From contig NZ_CP115465.1 of NCBI RefSeq assembly GCF_027912535.1, positions 1,158,001 through 1,222,000 of the forward strand: a DNA stretch of 64,000 nt, read 5' to 3'. Source of the stretch: Brevundimonas sp. NIBR11. GTDB lineage: Bacteria; Pseudomonadota; Alphaproteobacteria; Caulobacterales; Caulobacteraceae. The translations under genes and the position numbers were made by a program. Under the pieces are notes generated by a model. The model worked only from the letters and a program-made list of their open reading frames with translations. It made no database searches and was not told where the DNA came from. Of this stretch, positions 15,471-24,538 are shown piece after piece (positions within the stretch are counted from its first letter, which is position 1; every line of letters begins with the position of its first letter).

Positions 15471-16445
15471 CTAAGCGGTAAGCCAGCCGTTCCGACGACC
15501 GAAGGCCAGCACCAACTCCGGCCAGACGGCGGCGGGTTTCCCGGCGATCAGGCGGATGCCGAAGCCGTGCCCGCCCTCCTGAAAAAGATGAGCCTCGCTG
15601 ACGACGTCGCAGGCGCGCAGCGTGGTCAGCAGCTGCAGGCTGTTTTCCGGCCGCACGCTGGCGTCGTCCAGGGCGTGGATCAGGATGGTCGGGGCGACGC
15701 CGACCCAGTCCATGGTCTCCAGCGACCATTCGGTCATCTGCTGAGGCGTGGGGGAGGGGCCCAAGAGGTGCTCGCGCGATCCGGCGTGGACGAGAGGGTC
15801 CGTCATGGTCGCGACCGGATAGAGCAGGATGTTCAGGTCGGGCCGGTGCGAGACGGCGTCGGCCTCATCGATCAGCTCGTAGGTAGCGTCCTGGCGCGCG
15901 GCGAGGAGCCCCGCCAGATGCCCTCCGGCAGACGCTCCGAGACTGGCGATCCGAGCCGGATCGATCCCGTAGTTCGCCGCGTTCGCCCGGATCAGGCGCA
16001 GCGCCCGCTGGGCGTCCTGCAACGGTGCGTTCGGCCCGGCGGCCCAGCCGTCGGCGGGCAGCCGGTAGCGCAGGACGAAACAGGTGACGCCGGCGGCCGC
16101 GAAGACCCGGGCGACATCGAACCCCTCCTTGTCCAGCACGGCCCAGCGGTAGCCGCCGCCGGGAATGAGCAGGAGGGCCGCGCCGTTCGGCCGTTCGGGC
16201 CGCAGGACGGTCAGGATGGGATCGGTGGTGTACTGGGCGTAGCGGTCGTGGAAGCTCGGGTCGGTCGAGCGTTCCGGTACGATGGGGGTGACGGTGACGT
16301 TCTCACCGCCCGGCGCGCCGTTCGGCCACAGATGGACGACCTCGGTCGGGTCGGCGGGAGCCACGGTCTGGGCCTTCACCGAAGTCGCTGCCGCGGCGGT
16401 CACAGCCGCCGCGCCGAGAAGGGAACGACGGCTGAGATCAGTCAT
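15471..16445 (-). CDS. Tat-exported alpha/beta-hydrolase esterase
   Basis: A 324-residue secreted esterase of the BD-FAE / hormone-sensitive-lipase-like group. The N-terminus LSRRSLLGAAAVTAAAA is a twin-arginine signal peptide. The oxyanion hole is LLIPGGGYRWAV, the nucleophile elbow GASAGG near residue 180, the acid is the Asp in HALDDASVRPENS and the catalytic His is in EGGHGFGIRL. Close relatives are acetyl-xylan and other carbohydrate esterases. The ATG overlaps the thiolase stop by one base, so the pair shares a transcript, although a secreted esterase and a cytoplasmic thiolase have no obvious common pathway. Confidence 0.88.
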   Translation of the reverse strand: MTDLSRRSLLGAAAVTAAAATSVKAQTVAPADPTEVVHLWPNGAPGGENVTVTPIVPERSTDPSFHDRYAQYTTDPILTVLRPERPNGAALLLIPGGGYRWAVLDKEGFDVARVFAAAGVTCFVLRYRLPADGWAAGPNAPLQDAQRALRLIRANAANYGIDPARIASLGASAGGHLAGLLAARQDATYELIDEADAVSHRPDLNILLYPVATMTDPLVHAGSREHLLGPSPTPQQMTEWSLETMDWVGVAPTILIHALDDASVRPENSLQLLTTLRACDVVSEAHLFQEGGHGFGIRLIAGKPAAVWPELVLAFGRRNGWLTA

Positions 16446-17626
16446 CAGGCCAGTTCGACCGCCAGGGCCACGGCCTCGCCGCCGCCGATGCAGAGCGATG
16501 CGACGCCCTTGGACTGGCCCCGGTTCTGAAGCGCCGCGATCAGGGTGGTCAGAACCCGCGCGCCCGACGCCCCAATGGGGTGACCCAGGGCGGTCGCGCC
16601 GCCGTTCACGTTCAGCTTGGCGTGGTCGATGCCCATCTCCTGCATGGCGATCATGGGGACGACGGCGAAGGCCTCGTTGATCTCCCACAGATCGACGTCC
16701 TCGACCGACCAGCCGGCCTTTTTCAGCGCCTTTTGCATGGCCGGGACGGGGGCGGTGGTGAACAGGCCGGGCTCATGGGCGTGGGCGGCGTGGGAGACGA
16801 TGCGGGCGACGATGGGCAGGTGCATCGCCCTGGCCACGCTCTCGCGGGTCAGGACCAGGGCGGCGGCGCCGTCACTGATGGACGAGGCGTTGGCGGCGGT
16901 GATGGTGCCGTCCTTGGAGAAGGCGGGCTTCAGGGTCGGGATCTTCTCCGGCATTGCCTTGCCGGGCTGTTCGTCCTCGGTGACCGTGACGATCCCCTTG
17001 CGGCCGGAGACCTCGACCGGGGTGATTTCCGCGGCGAAGGCGCCGTTGGCGATGGCGGCTCGGGCGCGGCTGAGGCTTTCCAGGGCGTAGGCGTCCTGTT
17101 GCTCGCGCGTGAACTGATAGGTCTGGGCGGAGTCCTCGGCGAATTTGCCCATCAGCTTGCCGGGCGTGTAGGCGTCCTCCAGCCCGTCCATATACATGCT
17201 GTCGACGATGACATCGTGGCCGATGCGGGCGCCGCCGCGGTGCTTGTTCATCAGATAGGGGGCGCCGGTCATCGACTCCATGCCGCCCGCGACGACGATG
17301 TCGGCCGACCCGGCGGCGAGGGTGTCCGAGGCCATCATCACGGCCTGCAGGCCCGAGCCGCACATCTTGTTGACCGTCGTCGCCTCGACATGCTGGCCGA
17401 GGCCGGCGCCGATGGCGGCCTGACGCGCCGGAGCCTGGCCCAGACCGGCGGGCAGGACGCAGCCCATGTAGATCTGCTCGATCTTGTCTGCGGGAACGCC
17501 CGCGCGCGCCACCGCCGCCTTGACCGCCGTGGCGCCCAGTTCGGTGGCCTTCACGCCGTTGAAGGCTCCCTGGAAGCCGCCCATGGGCGTGCGGGCGAAG
17601 GCGACGATGACGACGGGATCGGACAT
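16445..17626 (-). CDS. phaA/atoB: Acetyl-CoA C-acetyltransferase
   Basis: A 393-residue biosynthetic-type thiolase that condenses two acetyl-CoA to acetoacetyl-CoA (or the reverse). The nucleophilic Cys is in VNKMCGSGLQA (C89), the catalytic His in ALGHPIGASGAR and the second Cys in SLCIGGGEAVA near the C-terminus; length is standard. It could feed polyhydroxybutyrate synthesis or fatty-acid and leucine breakdown; no phaB or phaC gene is in the window, so the pathway is open. It heads a two-gene unit with the esterase. Confidence 0.95.
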   Translation of the reverse strand: MSDPVVIVAFARTPMGGFQGAFNGVKATELGATAVKAAVARAGVPADKIEQIYMGCVLPAGLGQAPARQAAIGAGLGQHVEATTVNKMCGSGLQAVMMASDTLAAGSADIVVAGGMESMTGAPYLMNKHRGGARIGHDVIVDSMYMDGLEDAYTPGKLMGKFAEDSAQTYQFTREQQDAYALESLSRARAAIANGAFAAEITPVEVSGRKGIVTVTEDEQPGKAMPEKIPTLKPAFSKDGTITAANASSISDGAAALVLTRESVARAMHLPIVARIVSHAAHAHEPGLFTTAPVPAMQKALKKAGWSVEDVDLWEINEAFAVVPMIAMQEMGIDHAKLNVNGGATALGHPIGASGARVLTTLIAALQNRGQSKGVASLCIGGGEAVALAVELA

Positions 17627-17719
17627 GGGCGGGCTCTCACGGTGACGTGGAGCGGATGTAGCGCCCGGCGAGGAGGATTGCGAGGGGAGCGCTGGCCCGC
17701 CCCTGAATCCATGGCGCTG

Positions 17720-17914
17720 CTACCGCCGTCGAAATCGTAGCCAGCCGCCGAGCCCAATCGCCATCACGGCTAACCCGCACCAGATCGCCAACGCCGCCAC
17801 GCTCTCGATCGCAATGCCGATCGTGTAGTTGTGGTGCGCCCAGATCGCTACGGTCAGGGGCAAGATCAGCATCAGCGCTCCCAGGATCAGGAGCGCTGTG
17901 CCGAGCGCCTTCAC
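17720..17914 (-). CDS. Small two-helix membrane protein
   Basis: A frame of 64 residues with two hydrophobic helices (about 5-25, [21 protein letters not shown] is the first, and about 38-58) and a basic end WLRFRRR. It starts with GTG at 17914, overlapping the gatA stop as GTGA; a second GTG at 17917 is possible. The overlap and the clean membrane pattern support a real gene, but the family is unknown and length gives little statistical support. Confidence 0.5.
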   Translation of the reverse strand: MKALGTALLILGALMLILPLTVAIWAHHNYTIGIAIESVAALAIWCGLAVMAIGLGGWLRFRRR

Positions 17915-19389
17915 CACCAGCGCTCGGGCTTGCCGACGCCGCCTGCGGCCTTCTCCAGCGCCGCGCCAACCTGGAAGACCGTCGCTTCGTCCAGCGCCTT
18001 GCCGATGACCTGAAGACCCAGCGGCAGGCCGTTGGAATCGACGCCCGCCGGCACCGAGATCCCCGGCAAGCCCGCGAGGTTGGCCGTCACCGTGAACACG
18101 TCGTTCAGGTACATCGTCACCGGGTCGATCTGCTTGTCGCCCAAGGCGAAGGCGGCCGACGGGGTGGACGGCGTCAGGATGGCGTCGACCTGATCCCAGA
18201 CATTGTCGAAGTCCTCGGCGATGCGGCGGCGGACCTTCAGGGCCTTCACATAATAGGCGTCGTAGAATCCGGCCGACAGCACATAGGCGCCGATGGTCAG
18301 GCGACGCTGGACCTCCTGGCCGAAGCCCTCGGCGCGCGAGGTCTCGTAGAGGTCGGTCAGGGATTTGGCGTTCTCGGCGCGGTGGCCGAAACGCATGCCG
18401 TCGTAGCGGGCCAGGTTCGAGGAGGCCTCGGCCGGGGCGACGATGTAATAGGTCGGCAGGGCGTATTTGGTGTGCGGCAGGCTGATCGGCACGATCTCGC
18501 AGCCGGCGTCCTTCAGCCAGGCCACGCCCTGATCCCACAGGGCCTGAATCTCGGCGGGCATGCCGTCGACGACGTACTCGTGCGGGACGCCGATGCGCAG
18601 GCCCTTGACCGACTTGCCGACGGACGCCGACCAGTCGGGCGTCGGGATGTCGAGGCTGGTCGAATCCTTGGCGTCAAAGCTGCACATGGACTGCAGCATC
18701 AGGGCCGCGTCCTCGACCGTCTTGGTGATCGGTCCGGCCTGATCGAGCGACGAGGCGAAGGCGACCATGCCGTAGCGGCTGGCGCGGCCGTAGGTGGGCT
18801 TGATCCCGACCGTGCCGGTGAAGGCGGCGGGCTGGCGGATCGAGCCGCCGGTGTCAGACGCGGTGGCGGCCAGGCACAGGTCGGCGGCGACAGCCGAGGC
18901 CGAACCGCCCGACGAACCGCCCGGGGTCAGGTCGGCGTTGGAAGCCTTCGATTTCCAGGGGTTCTTCACGGGACCGAAGGCCGAGGTCTCGTTGGCCGAG
19001 CCCATAGCGAACTCGTCCATGTTGAGCTTGCCCAGCATGACCGCGCCGTCGCGCCACAGGTTGGCGGTGACGGTGGATTCATACGGCGGGATGAAGCCGC
19101 GCAGCATGTTGGAGCCGGCTGTCGTCTGGATCCCGTCGGTGCAGAACAGGTCCTTGATGCCCAACGGCGCGCCTTCCAGGGCGCCGGCGGTCCCGGCTGC
19201 GATGCGGGCGTCGGACGCCTTGGCCATTTCGATCGCCTTCTCGGGCGTCGTGACGACATAGGCGTTCAAGGTCGGGTTGGCGGCCTCGATGTTGGCGACG
19301 AAGGCGCGTGTGATCTCTTCGGAGGAAAAGTCCTTGGCTTTCAAGCCGTCGACGGCGGCCTTCAGCGTCAGTTTCGTCAGATCGGACAT
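17911..19389 (-). CDS. gatA: Glutamyl-tRNA(Gln) amidotransferase subunit A
   Basis: A 492-residue amidase-signature enzyme, the glutaminase subunit of GatCAB, which converts Glu-tRNA(Gln) (and often Asp-tRNA(Asn)) to the amide form. The Ser-cis-Ser-Lys triad is visible: Lys in [10 protein letters not shown], and the two serines in [18 protein letters not shown]. The start at 19389 matches the family (MSDLTKLT) and lies one base after the gatC stop. gatB is not in the window. The partner aspS here (39267) may be non-discriminating if GatCAB also makes Asn-tRNA. Confidence 0.97.
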   Translation of the reverse strand: MSDLTKLTLKAAVDGLKAKDFSSEEITRAFVANIEAANPTLNAYVVTTPEKAIEMAKASDARIAAGTAGALEGAPLGIKDLFCTDGIQTTAGSNMLRGFIPPYESTVTANLWRDGAVMLGKLNMDEFAMGSANETSAFGPVKNPWKSKASNADLTPGGSSGGSASAVAADLCLAATASDTGGSIRQPAAFTGTVGIKPTYGRASRYGMVAFASSLDQAGPITKTVEDAALMLQSMCSFDAKDSTSLDIPTPDWSASVGKSVKGLRIGVPHEYVVDGMPAEIQALWDQGVAWLKDAGCEIVPISLPHTKYALPTYYIVAPAEASSNLARYDGMRFGHRAENAKSLTDLYETSRAEGFGQEVQRRLTIGAYVLSAGFYDAYYVKALKVRRRIAEDFDNVWDQVDAILTPSTPSAAFALGDKQIDPVTMYLNDVFTVTANLAGLPGISVPAGVDSNGLPLGLQVIGKALDEATVFQVGAALEKAAGGVGKPERWW

Positions 19390-19390
19390 A

Positions 19391-19678
19391 CTATTCGACC
19401 ACCTTGGGCACGACGTAGAAGCCGTCGGCGGACTTCGGCGCATTGGACAGGACGGCTTCGACCTTGGCGCCGTCGGTGACGACGTCCTCGCGCAGGCGTA
19501 AGGGTTGGGCCACGTTGGACGTCATCGGCTCCACGCCGTTCACGTCGACTTCGCCAAGTTGGTCGATCCAGGCCATGATGCCGTTCAGTTCGCCGGCCAG
19601 CGGTTCCAGGCGGTCGTCGGGGGTCTTGATGCGGGCGAGGTGGGCGACCTTGCGCACCGTCTCAGCGTCGATGGCCAT
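19391..19678 (-). CDS. gatC: Glutamyl-tRNA(Gln) amidotransferase subunit C
   Basis: A 95-residue small subunit that wraps around GatA and GatB and stabilises the complex. The sequence shows the family pattern: [14 protein letters not shown] at the N-terminus, [21 protein letters not shown] in the middle, LREDVVTDG, and [16 protein letters not shown] at the C-terminus. It is one base from gatA, in the same transcript. Confidence 0.97.
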   Translation of the reverse strand: MAIDAETVRKVAHLARIKTPDDRLEPLAGELNGIMAWIDQLGEVDVNGVEPMTSNVAQPLRLREDVVTDGAKVEAVLSNAPKSADGFYVVPKVVE

Positions 19679-19706
19679 GCGGCCCTCCAGTCGTGGTCGG
19701 TCTAGC

Positions 19707-19724
19707 GGGCGGGATTACCCGCCC
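19707..19724. terminator. Hairpin between lipoprotein gene and gatC
   Basis: GGGCGGG (19707-19713) and CCCGCCC (19718-19724) form a 7-bp GC stem with a four-base loop in the 74-bp gap between the upstream lipoprotein gene and gatC. There is no T-run on the minus strand, so termination is uncertain. Confidence 0.4.
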
Positions 19725-19752
19725 ACGCCGCACCGCACAAGGACCGCAGTCT

Positions 19753-20295
19753 TCACTGGGCCGGGGTGACGGTCACCTCTGTCGGGGCGGCGCCATCGGC
19801 GTCCATCGTCCACCGGATGATGATCTTGCGGCGGCCGTCGCCGATCTCGCCTTTGGCTTCGTCCATCGTGCTCTCCTGCACTTCGAGATCGACCCGGCCG
19901 TCGGCGTTCGACAGGACGGTGTAGTCCAGGAAGTCACCGATCTGGTAGATCGCCCAGCCATCGGCCGGGTTCTGATAGAAGGCGATGTAGGTGTTGAGTC
20001 CATTCATGGCCGGATCGCCGCCGGCGACGCCGAACAGCTTGGCGCTTACGCCCGGAAGATCGTCGGATTTTACCACGCTCGCGGCCCATTGCAGGCCGTT
20101 GTCGGTCTGGGTGTCCTCGGCGAGGGTCAGGGCGACGGGCGGCCCGGAAGCCGTCAGGGGCGCGGCCCTTGCCGGCGTGGCGGGAGCCTCCGTCGCCGTC
20201 GTCGCCGCCGTCGGTCCCGCCGGCGGGGCGTCGCAGGCGGTCAACGCCAGAGCGGCGGAGACCGCCAGGCTGAGACTTGAAGAACGCTCGGACAT
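19753..20295 (-). CDS. Putative lipoprotein
   Basis: A 180-residue exported protein with a lipobox: SLAVSAALALTAC gives a signal peptide with the lipidated Cys at residue 21. An Ala/Thr/Pro linker follows (about 22-50), then a globular domain (LTLAEDTQTDNGLQWAASVV onward) rich in beta-strand pattern. I do not recognise the domain. It should be anchored to a membrane on the periplasmic side. It is divergent from ruvX with a 72-bp spacer and lies 74 bases upstream of gatC. Confidence 0.8.
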   Translation of the reverse strand: MSERSSSLSLAVSAALALTACDAPPAGPTAATTATEAPATPARAAPLTASGPPVALTLAEDTQTDNGLQWAASVVKSDDLPGVSAKLFGVAGGDPAMNGLNTYIAFYQNPADGWAIYQIGDFLDYTVLSNADGRVDLEVQESTMDEAKGEIGDGRRKIIIRWTMDADGAAPTEVTVTPAQ

Positions 20296-20367
20296 GGTCG
20301 CCCCCAGAACCCGTGATGCGCGACCCTCGCCTTTGACACGGGGAAAGGCAACGCCTACCGCCCACCC

Positions 20368-20847
20368 ATGCCAGTCATGGAGCTTCTCGACCTGCCCGCC
20401 GCCTGTCCGCCAGATACGGCCTGGATCGGGCTGGACCTCGGCGAGCAGACCATCGGCGTGGCGGCGTCCGACACCACGCGCATGATCGCCAGCCCGCTGC
20501 AGCTGATCCGCAAGACCAAGTTCACCGAGGACGCCAGGGCCCTATTCAAGCTCATGGACGCCAGGAAGGTCTCCGGTCTCGTCATCGGCCTGCCGGTCAA
20601 CATGGACGGGACGGAAGGACCGCGCGCCCAGTCCTGCCGCGCCTTCGCCCGCAATCTCGAGCGCATCCGGCCCGTCAACGTCGCTTTCTGGGACGAGCGT
20701 CTGTCCACTTCGGCCGTCGAGCGCTTCCTGATCGACGAGCTGGACCTGTCGCGCAAACGCCGGGCAGGGGTGGTGGACCGCACCGCCGCCGCCTGGATCC
20801 TGCAAGGGGCGCTGGACCGGGTCCGCGACCAGCAGACCTGGGTATGA
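20368..20847 (+). CDS. ruvX: RuvX/YqgF Holliday-junction resolvase-like nuclease
   Basis: A 159-residue RNase H-fold protein; YqgF processes the 5' end of pre-16S rRNA and the family was named as a putative Holliday-junction resolvase. The first catalytic Asp is in WIGLDLGEQTIGVAASD, the second motif is VIGLPVNMDG, and WDERLSTSAVE holds the conserved Asp-Glu-Arg. ATG 20368 or the ATG three codons later (20377) may be used. Its stop overlaps the next gene's start (ATGA). Confidence 0.93.
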   Translation: MPVMELLDLPAACPPDTAWIGLDLGEQTIGVAASDTTRMIASPLQLIRKTKFTEDARALFKLMDARKVSGLVIGLPVNMDGTEGPRAQSCRAFARNLERIRPVNVAFWDERLSTSAVERFLIDELDLSRKRRAGVVDRTAAAWILQGALDRVRDQQTWV

Positions 20848-21767
20848 TCGCCCTCTTCGCCGGAGTCCTGCCGGTCTTCATTCTAATCGCCCTGGGCTAT
20901 GGGCTGCGCAAGACCGACTTCCTGCCCGACGCGAGCTGGCGGCCGATCGAGAAGCTGTCCATCAACCTCATGTATCCCGGCTTCCTGATCCCGGCGATCT
21001 GGGGCGCGGACCTGTCGGGCGGGAGCGCGGGGGCCGCGGGCGGCGCGGCGGTGGTCGCGGTCCTGATCGTGGCGGCGGCGACGCTTCTGGCCAAGCCGCT
21101 GATGACCATCGACGGCCCGGCCTTCACCAGCGTGTTCCAGGGCGTGATCCGCTGGAACAGCTTCGTCTTCCTGCCGGTCATTCAGGCCTCGTTCGGCGCC
21201 GAGGGTCTGGCGCTGGCGGCCGTCATGATCGCCTGCATCATCCCCGTCACCAATATCGCTTGCGTCGCCGTGCTCGCGCGCTGGGGCGCGGGACAGCGCG
21301 GGGTCACGCCCTTGGCCCTGACCAAGGCCATGCTCGCCAATCCGATCCTTCTGGCCTGTCTGATCGGGCTGGCCCTGAACTTCGCGCGCGTGCCCCGGCT
21401 GCCGGGTATTTCGGACACGCTCGAGCTGCTCGGCTCGGCCGCCCTGCCGCTGGGTCTGATCATCGCCGGCGCGGGGCTCAGCTTCGCCGAGGTGGCGCGG
21501 CGCAAATTCACGATCGCCGGCGTGACCTTCGTCAAGCTGATCGTCATGCCGCCCCTGATGTGGGGTCTCTGCATCCTGTTCGGCGGCGACCACCTGGCCC
21601 AAGGCGTGGCCATGTTGTGCGGCGCGGCGCCCGGAGCGGCGGCGGCCTATCTGCTGGCGCGTCAGATGGGCGGGGATGCGCCGTTGATGGCCGGTGTCAT
21701 CGCCCTGACCACGGTGATCAGCGCCCTGATGATACCGCTCCTGCTGTTCGTCTATCACCTGACTTGA
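20844..21767 (+). CDS. AEC-family transporter
   Basis: A 307-residue inner-membrane carrier of the auxin-efflux-carrier family (bile/arsenite/riboflavin superfamily), with about ten transmembrane helices in two inverted halves. The N-terminal pattern [16 protein letters not shown] and the second-half start [23 protein letters not shown], followed by [19 protein letters not shown], are typical. Members move malate, malonate or similar anions; the substrate here is unknown. Translation is coupled to ruvX through an ATGA overlap. Confidence 0.9.
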   Translation: MIALFAGVLPVFILIALGYGLRKTDFLPDASWRPIEKLSINLMYPGFLIPAIWGADLSGGSAGAAGGAAVVAVLIVAAATLLAKPLMTIDGPAFTSVFQGVIRWNSFVFLPVIQASFGAEGLALAAVMIACIIPVTNIACVAVLARWGAGQRGVTPLALTKAMLANPILLACLIGLALNFARVPRLPGISDTLELLGSAALPLGLIIAGAGLSFAEVARRKFTIAGVTFVKLIVMPPLMWGLCILFGGDHLAQGVAMLCGAAPGAAAAYLLARQMGGDAPLMAGVIALTTVISALMIPLLLFVYHLT

Positions 21768-21791
21768 GGTCAGGGCCTCGGGTCCGTATAG
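21764..21791 (+). promoter_or_regulatory. pyrB: Possible pyrB promoter
   Basis: TTGAGG (21764-21769) and GTATAG (21786-21791) are 16 bp apart and end 10 bases before the pyrB ATG at 21802, so the mRNA would be leaderless or nearly so. The -35 overlaps the stop codon of the AEC transporter gene. Confidence 0.4.
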
Positions 21792-21801
21792 CCGGGCTTT
21801 A

Positions 21802-22782
21802 ATGACCCAGTACGACGATCCCGCCGATCTCATCGCCGACCGTCTGGTCCCGTTTCCGAAACCCCATTTTCTGAACGCCGGCGACCTGAATCCGCCGTTC
21901 GTGCTGAGCCTGCTGGCCCTGGCCGACGCCTGCGTCGACCTGAACCGCCAGTCGACCAAGGCGCTGGACCTGCTGCGCGGCCGCACGGTCATGAACCTTT
22001 TCTTCGAGAACTCGACCCGGACCAGCTCCTCGTTCGAGATCGCGGCCAAGCGGCTCGGCGCCGACGTCGTCACCATGCCGGTCGGCGCATCGTCGGTGAA
22101 GAAGGGCGAGACCCTGATCGACACCGCGGTCACCCTGAACGCCATGAAGCCGGACATCCTGGTGGTGCGGCACGGGGCGTCGGGCGCGGCGGCATTGCTC
22201 AGCCAGAAGGTCGGCTGTGCGGTGGTCAACGCGGGCGACGGGCGCCACGAGCATCCGACCCAGGCCCTGTTGGACCTGCTCAGCCTGCGCCGCGCCTTCG
22301 GGGACGTGGGCGGGCTGACGGTGGCCATCTGCGGGGACATCGCTCACAGCCGGGTGGCGCGCTCGAATGTGGCGCTGTTGTCGATGATGGGCGCGCGCGT
22401 CCGCCTGATCGGGCCGCCGACCCTGGTGCCCGGCGACGCCGACCGTTGGGGTTGCGAGGTCTTCCACGACATGCGCGAGGGGCTCGCCGGCTGCGACGTA
22501 GTCATGATGCTGCGCCTGCAACTGGAGCGGATGGATGGGGCGCTGGTCCCCTCGACGCGCGAGTATTTCCGCTTCTGGGGGCTCGACCGCGAAAAACTGG
22601 CCTGGGCCGCGCCCGGAGCCAAGGTCATGCATCCCGGCCCGATGAACCGGGGCGTCGAGATCGATTCCGATGTGGCCGACGACCTCACGGTCTCCCTCAT
22701 TCAGGATCAGGTCGAGATGGGGGTCGCGGCCCGAATGGCGGTCCTGGCTTCCCTCTCGGCCCGTCTGGAGCGCGCGGCATGA
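21802..22782 (+). CDS. pyrB: Aspartate carbamoyltransferase, catalytic subunit
   Basis: A 326-residue enzyme that joins carbamoyl phosphate and aspartate in pyrimidine synthesis. Carbamoyl-phosphate contacts are in [13 protein letters not shown] (about 69-81), the 80s loop [10 protein letters not shown] and [11 protein letters not shown]; aspartate-side contacts are in [15 protein letters not shown] and the C-terminal [13 protein letters not shown]. All look intact. No pyrI follows. The stop overlaps the start of the dihydroorotase homologue (ATGA), the arrangement known from Pseudomonas, where the partner is a catalytically dead PyrC' required for assembly. Confidence 0.97.
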   Translation: MTQYDDPADLIADRLVPFPKPHFLNAGDLNPPFVLSLLALADACVDLNRQSTKALDLLRGRTVMNLFFENSTRTSSSFEIAAKRLGADVVTMPVGASSVKKGETLIDTAVTLNAMKPDILVVRHGASGAAALLSQKVGCAVVNAGDGRHEHPTQALLDLLSLRRAFGDVGGLTVAICGDIAHSRVARSNVALLSMMGARVRLIGPPTLVPGDADRWGCEVFHDMREGLAGCDVVMMLRLQLERMDGALVPSTREYFRFWGLDREKLAWAAPGAKVMHPGPMNRGVEIDSDVADDLTVSLIQDQVEMGVAARMAVLASLSARLERAA

Positions 22783-24056
22783 GTTCGCAGGCGATCATCA
22801 ACGCCCGGCTGCTGGACCCGGCGAGCGACTACGACGGCCCCGGCTCGGTGGTCATCGAAGACGGCGTCATCACCCGCGTGGAGCGCGGCTCAGTGGCGGT
22901 CTCGGCGACGGAAATCCTCGACGCGCGTGGCCTCTGCCTCTCGCCCGGCCTGATCGACATCCGGGTGCGAACCGGCGAGCCCGGCGCAGAGCCCAAGGAG
23001 ACGCTGAAGTCGGCCAGCCTGTCGGCGGCGGCGGGCGGGGTCACCACGGTGGTCATCCAGCCCGACACCGATCCGGCCGTCGACGACCCGTCGATGATCG
23101 ACTTTATCCAGCGCCGCGGCGCGGCCCTGAATCTGGTCAATGTTCGCGCAGCGGGGGCGGCGACGAAAGCCAGAGACGGCAAACGGATGGCGGAGCTCGG
23201 CCTGATGCACGAGGCCGGCGCCCTCTACTTCACCGACGGCGACCACGTCATCGCCGACAGCCGTGTGCTGTCGCGAGTGATGAGCTACGCCACCGCCTTC
23301 AACGCCCTGATCGCCTGTCGTCCGGCCGATCCCTGGCTGAGCGAGGGGGCGGTGGCGACGTCCGGTGAGCTGGCGACGCGTCTGGGCCTGTCGGGCGCGC
23401 CGGCCATAGCCGAGCGCATCCAGCTGGAGCGGGACCTGGCCCTCGTCGAACAGACCGGCGTGCGGTTCCTGGTGGATCAGGTCTCGACAGAGGCGGCGCT
23501 GGAGGTGCTGGCGCGGGCGCGGGGCCGGGGGCTGGAGGTCGCGACCAGCGTCTCCATCAACCACCTGTGCTTCAACGAGATCGACATCGGCGACTACCGG
23601 ACCTTCTACCGGCTCGACCCGCCACTACGCCCCGAGAGCGACCGCCGCGCCCTGATCGAGGCCGTCCGCGACGGCCTGATCGAGGCCATCACCTCGGCCC
23701 ACACGCCCGCGCCCGCCGAGGACAAGCGCCGCCCCTTCGCCGAGGCGGCCCCCGGCGCCGTGGGTCTGGAAACCCTGCTGCCGGCGGCCCTCAGCCTGCA
23801 CCATGAGGAAGGCCTCGATATCCTCGACGTTCTGCGCCCCCTCACCCACGGTCCGGCGACCTTGTTGGGTCTGGACGCGGGCGTGCTTGACGCCGGAGCG
23901 CCGGCGGACCTGATCCTGTTCGATCCGGGCGCGCCGGTGATCGTCGATGCGGCCGCCCTGCGCTCCAAGTCCAAAAACTCGCCGTTCGATGGGCGGAGGC
24001 TTCAGGGGCGGGTGGAGATGACGATAGTCGGTGGGCGGGTGGTGTTCGAACACTGA
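22779..24056 (+). CDS. pyrC': Dihydroorotase homologue lacking metal ligands (PyrC')
   Basis: A 425-residue amidohydrolase-fold protein that aligns along its full length with class I dihydroorotases, but the zinc ligands are gone. The usual H-x-H in GLIDxHVHxREPG reads [13 protein letters not shown] (about 50-62); the His of the HAED motif reads CRPAD; the His of the HVST motif reads DQVST; and the Asp of TDHAPH reads TSAHTPA. Flanking framework is well kept ([36 protein letters not shown]). It is therefore very likely inactive, and by analogy with Pseudomonas PyrC' would act as a structural partner of PyrB, with which it overlaps by four bases. An active pyrC must be elsewhere. Confidence 0.85.
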   Translation: MSSQAIINARLLDPASDYDGPGSVVIEDGVITRVERGSVAVSATEILDARGLCLSPGLIDIRVRTGEPGAEPKETLKSASLSAAAGGVTTVVIQPDTDPAVDDPSMIDFIQRRGAALNLVNVRAAGAATKARDGKRMAELGLMHEAGALYFTDGDHVIADSRVLSRVMSYATAFNALIACRPADPWLSEGAVATSGELATRLGLSGAPAIAERIQLERDLALVEQTGVRFLVDQVSTEAALEVLARARGRGLEVATSVSINHLCFNEIDIGDYRTFYRLDPPLRPESDRRALIEAVRDGLIEAITSAHTPAPAEDKRRPFAEAAPGAVGLETLLPAALSLHHEEGLDILDVLRPLTHGPATLLGLDAGVLDAGAPADLILFDPGAPVIVDAAALRSKSKNSPFDGRRLQGRVEMTIVGGRVVFEH

Positions 24057-24072
24057 GCCGCCAGAGCGCGGG

Positions 24073-24129
24073 TTCGTCCGTTTCATCATGACGAGCGGTA
24101 GGGTGACGAAACGTGACGAAACGGACGAA
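24073..24129. repeat. Inverted element with 10-bp units, copy A
   Basis: Arms TTCGTCCGTTTCATCA (24073-24088) and TGACGAAACGGACGAA (24114-24129) pair at 15 of 16 positions. The right side is built of tandem TGACGAAACG units (24104-24113, 24114-24123). A second copy lies at 53655-53720. Both are in gaps between convergent genes. There is no T-run. Confidence 0.75.
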
Positions 24130-24253
24130 ATCGCGATTGTTCGCCCTCTCCGCGAACCCTGATCTCGTATCTTACACCGGCCGGCAATCAAGGCGCGGAA
24201 ATAGTCCCGCGGGCCCGGCTGGACTGGGCGCGCAAGCATTCAGACTGTTGAAC

Positions 24254-24280
24254 AGAAATATTTCTTCGACAGGATTTGGC
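24254..24280. repeat. 12-bp palindrome and shared 15-mer, copy A
   Basis: AGAAATATTTCT (24254-24265) is a perfect 12-bp palindrome, directly followed by TCGACAGGATTTGGC (24266-24280). The 15-mer recurs exactly at 54417-54431, 30 kb away. Function unknown; the region between 24130 and 24253 shows no gene. Confidence 0.6.
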
Positions 24281-24295
24281 CCTGTGGCGTGAGAC

Positions 24296-24538
24296 TCAAG
24301 GCTTCCGCTCGAGCGTATAGAGCGCCTCAGCCATCTCGTCCGCTTTCGCAGCGATGAGGGCCTGGGCGTCGTAGACGGCGCGGTTGTAGACGGCGTGGCC
24401 CATTTTTTCGGTGAAGAAGTCCAGCAGCATCGACGCCTGGAGGTCGCCGATGTCGGTGTCGAGTTCGTCGCGCACGAAGGCTTTGATGCGCGGGATCAGG
24501 TCGGCCTGCTCCTCCTTCGAAAAGACGATGGGCTTCAT
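24296..24538 (-). CDS. DUF2164 family protein
   Basis: An 80-residue, mainly alpha-helical cytoplasmic protein that matches DUF2164 over its whole length: an N-terminal SKEEQADLIPRIKAFVRDELD, the core TDIGDLQASMLLDFFTEKMGHAVYNRAVYDAQ and a coiled C-terminal end. The function of the family is unknown. Its ATG overlaps the stop of the ABC-F gene by one base, so the two are co-translated. Confidence 0.88.
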   Translation of the reverse strand: MKPIVFSKEEQADLIPRIKAFVRDELDTDIGDLQASMLLDFFTEKMGHAVYNRAVYDAQALIAAKADEMAEALYTLERKP

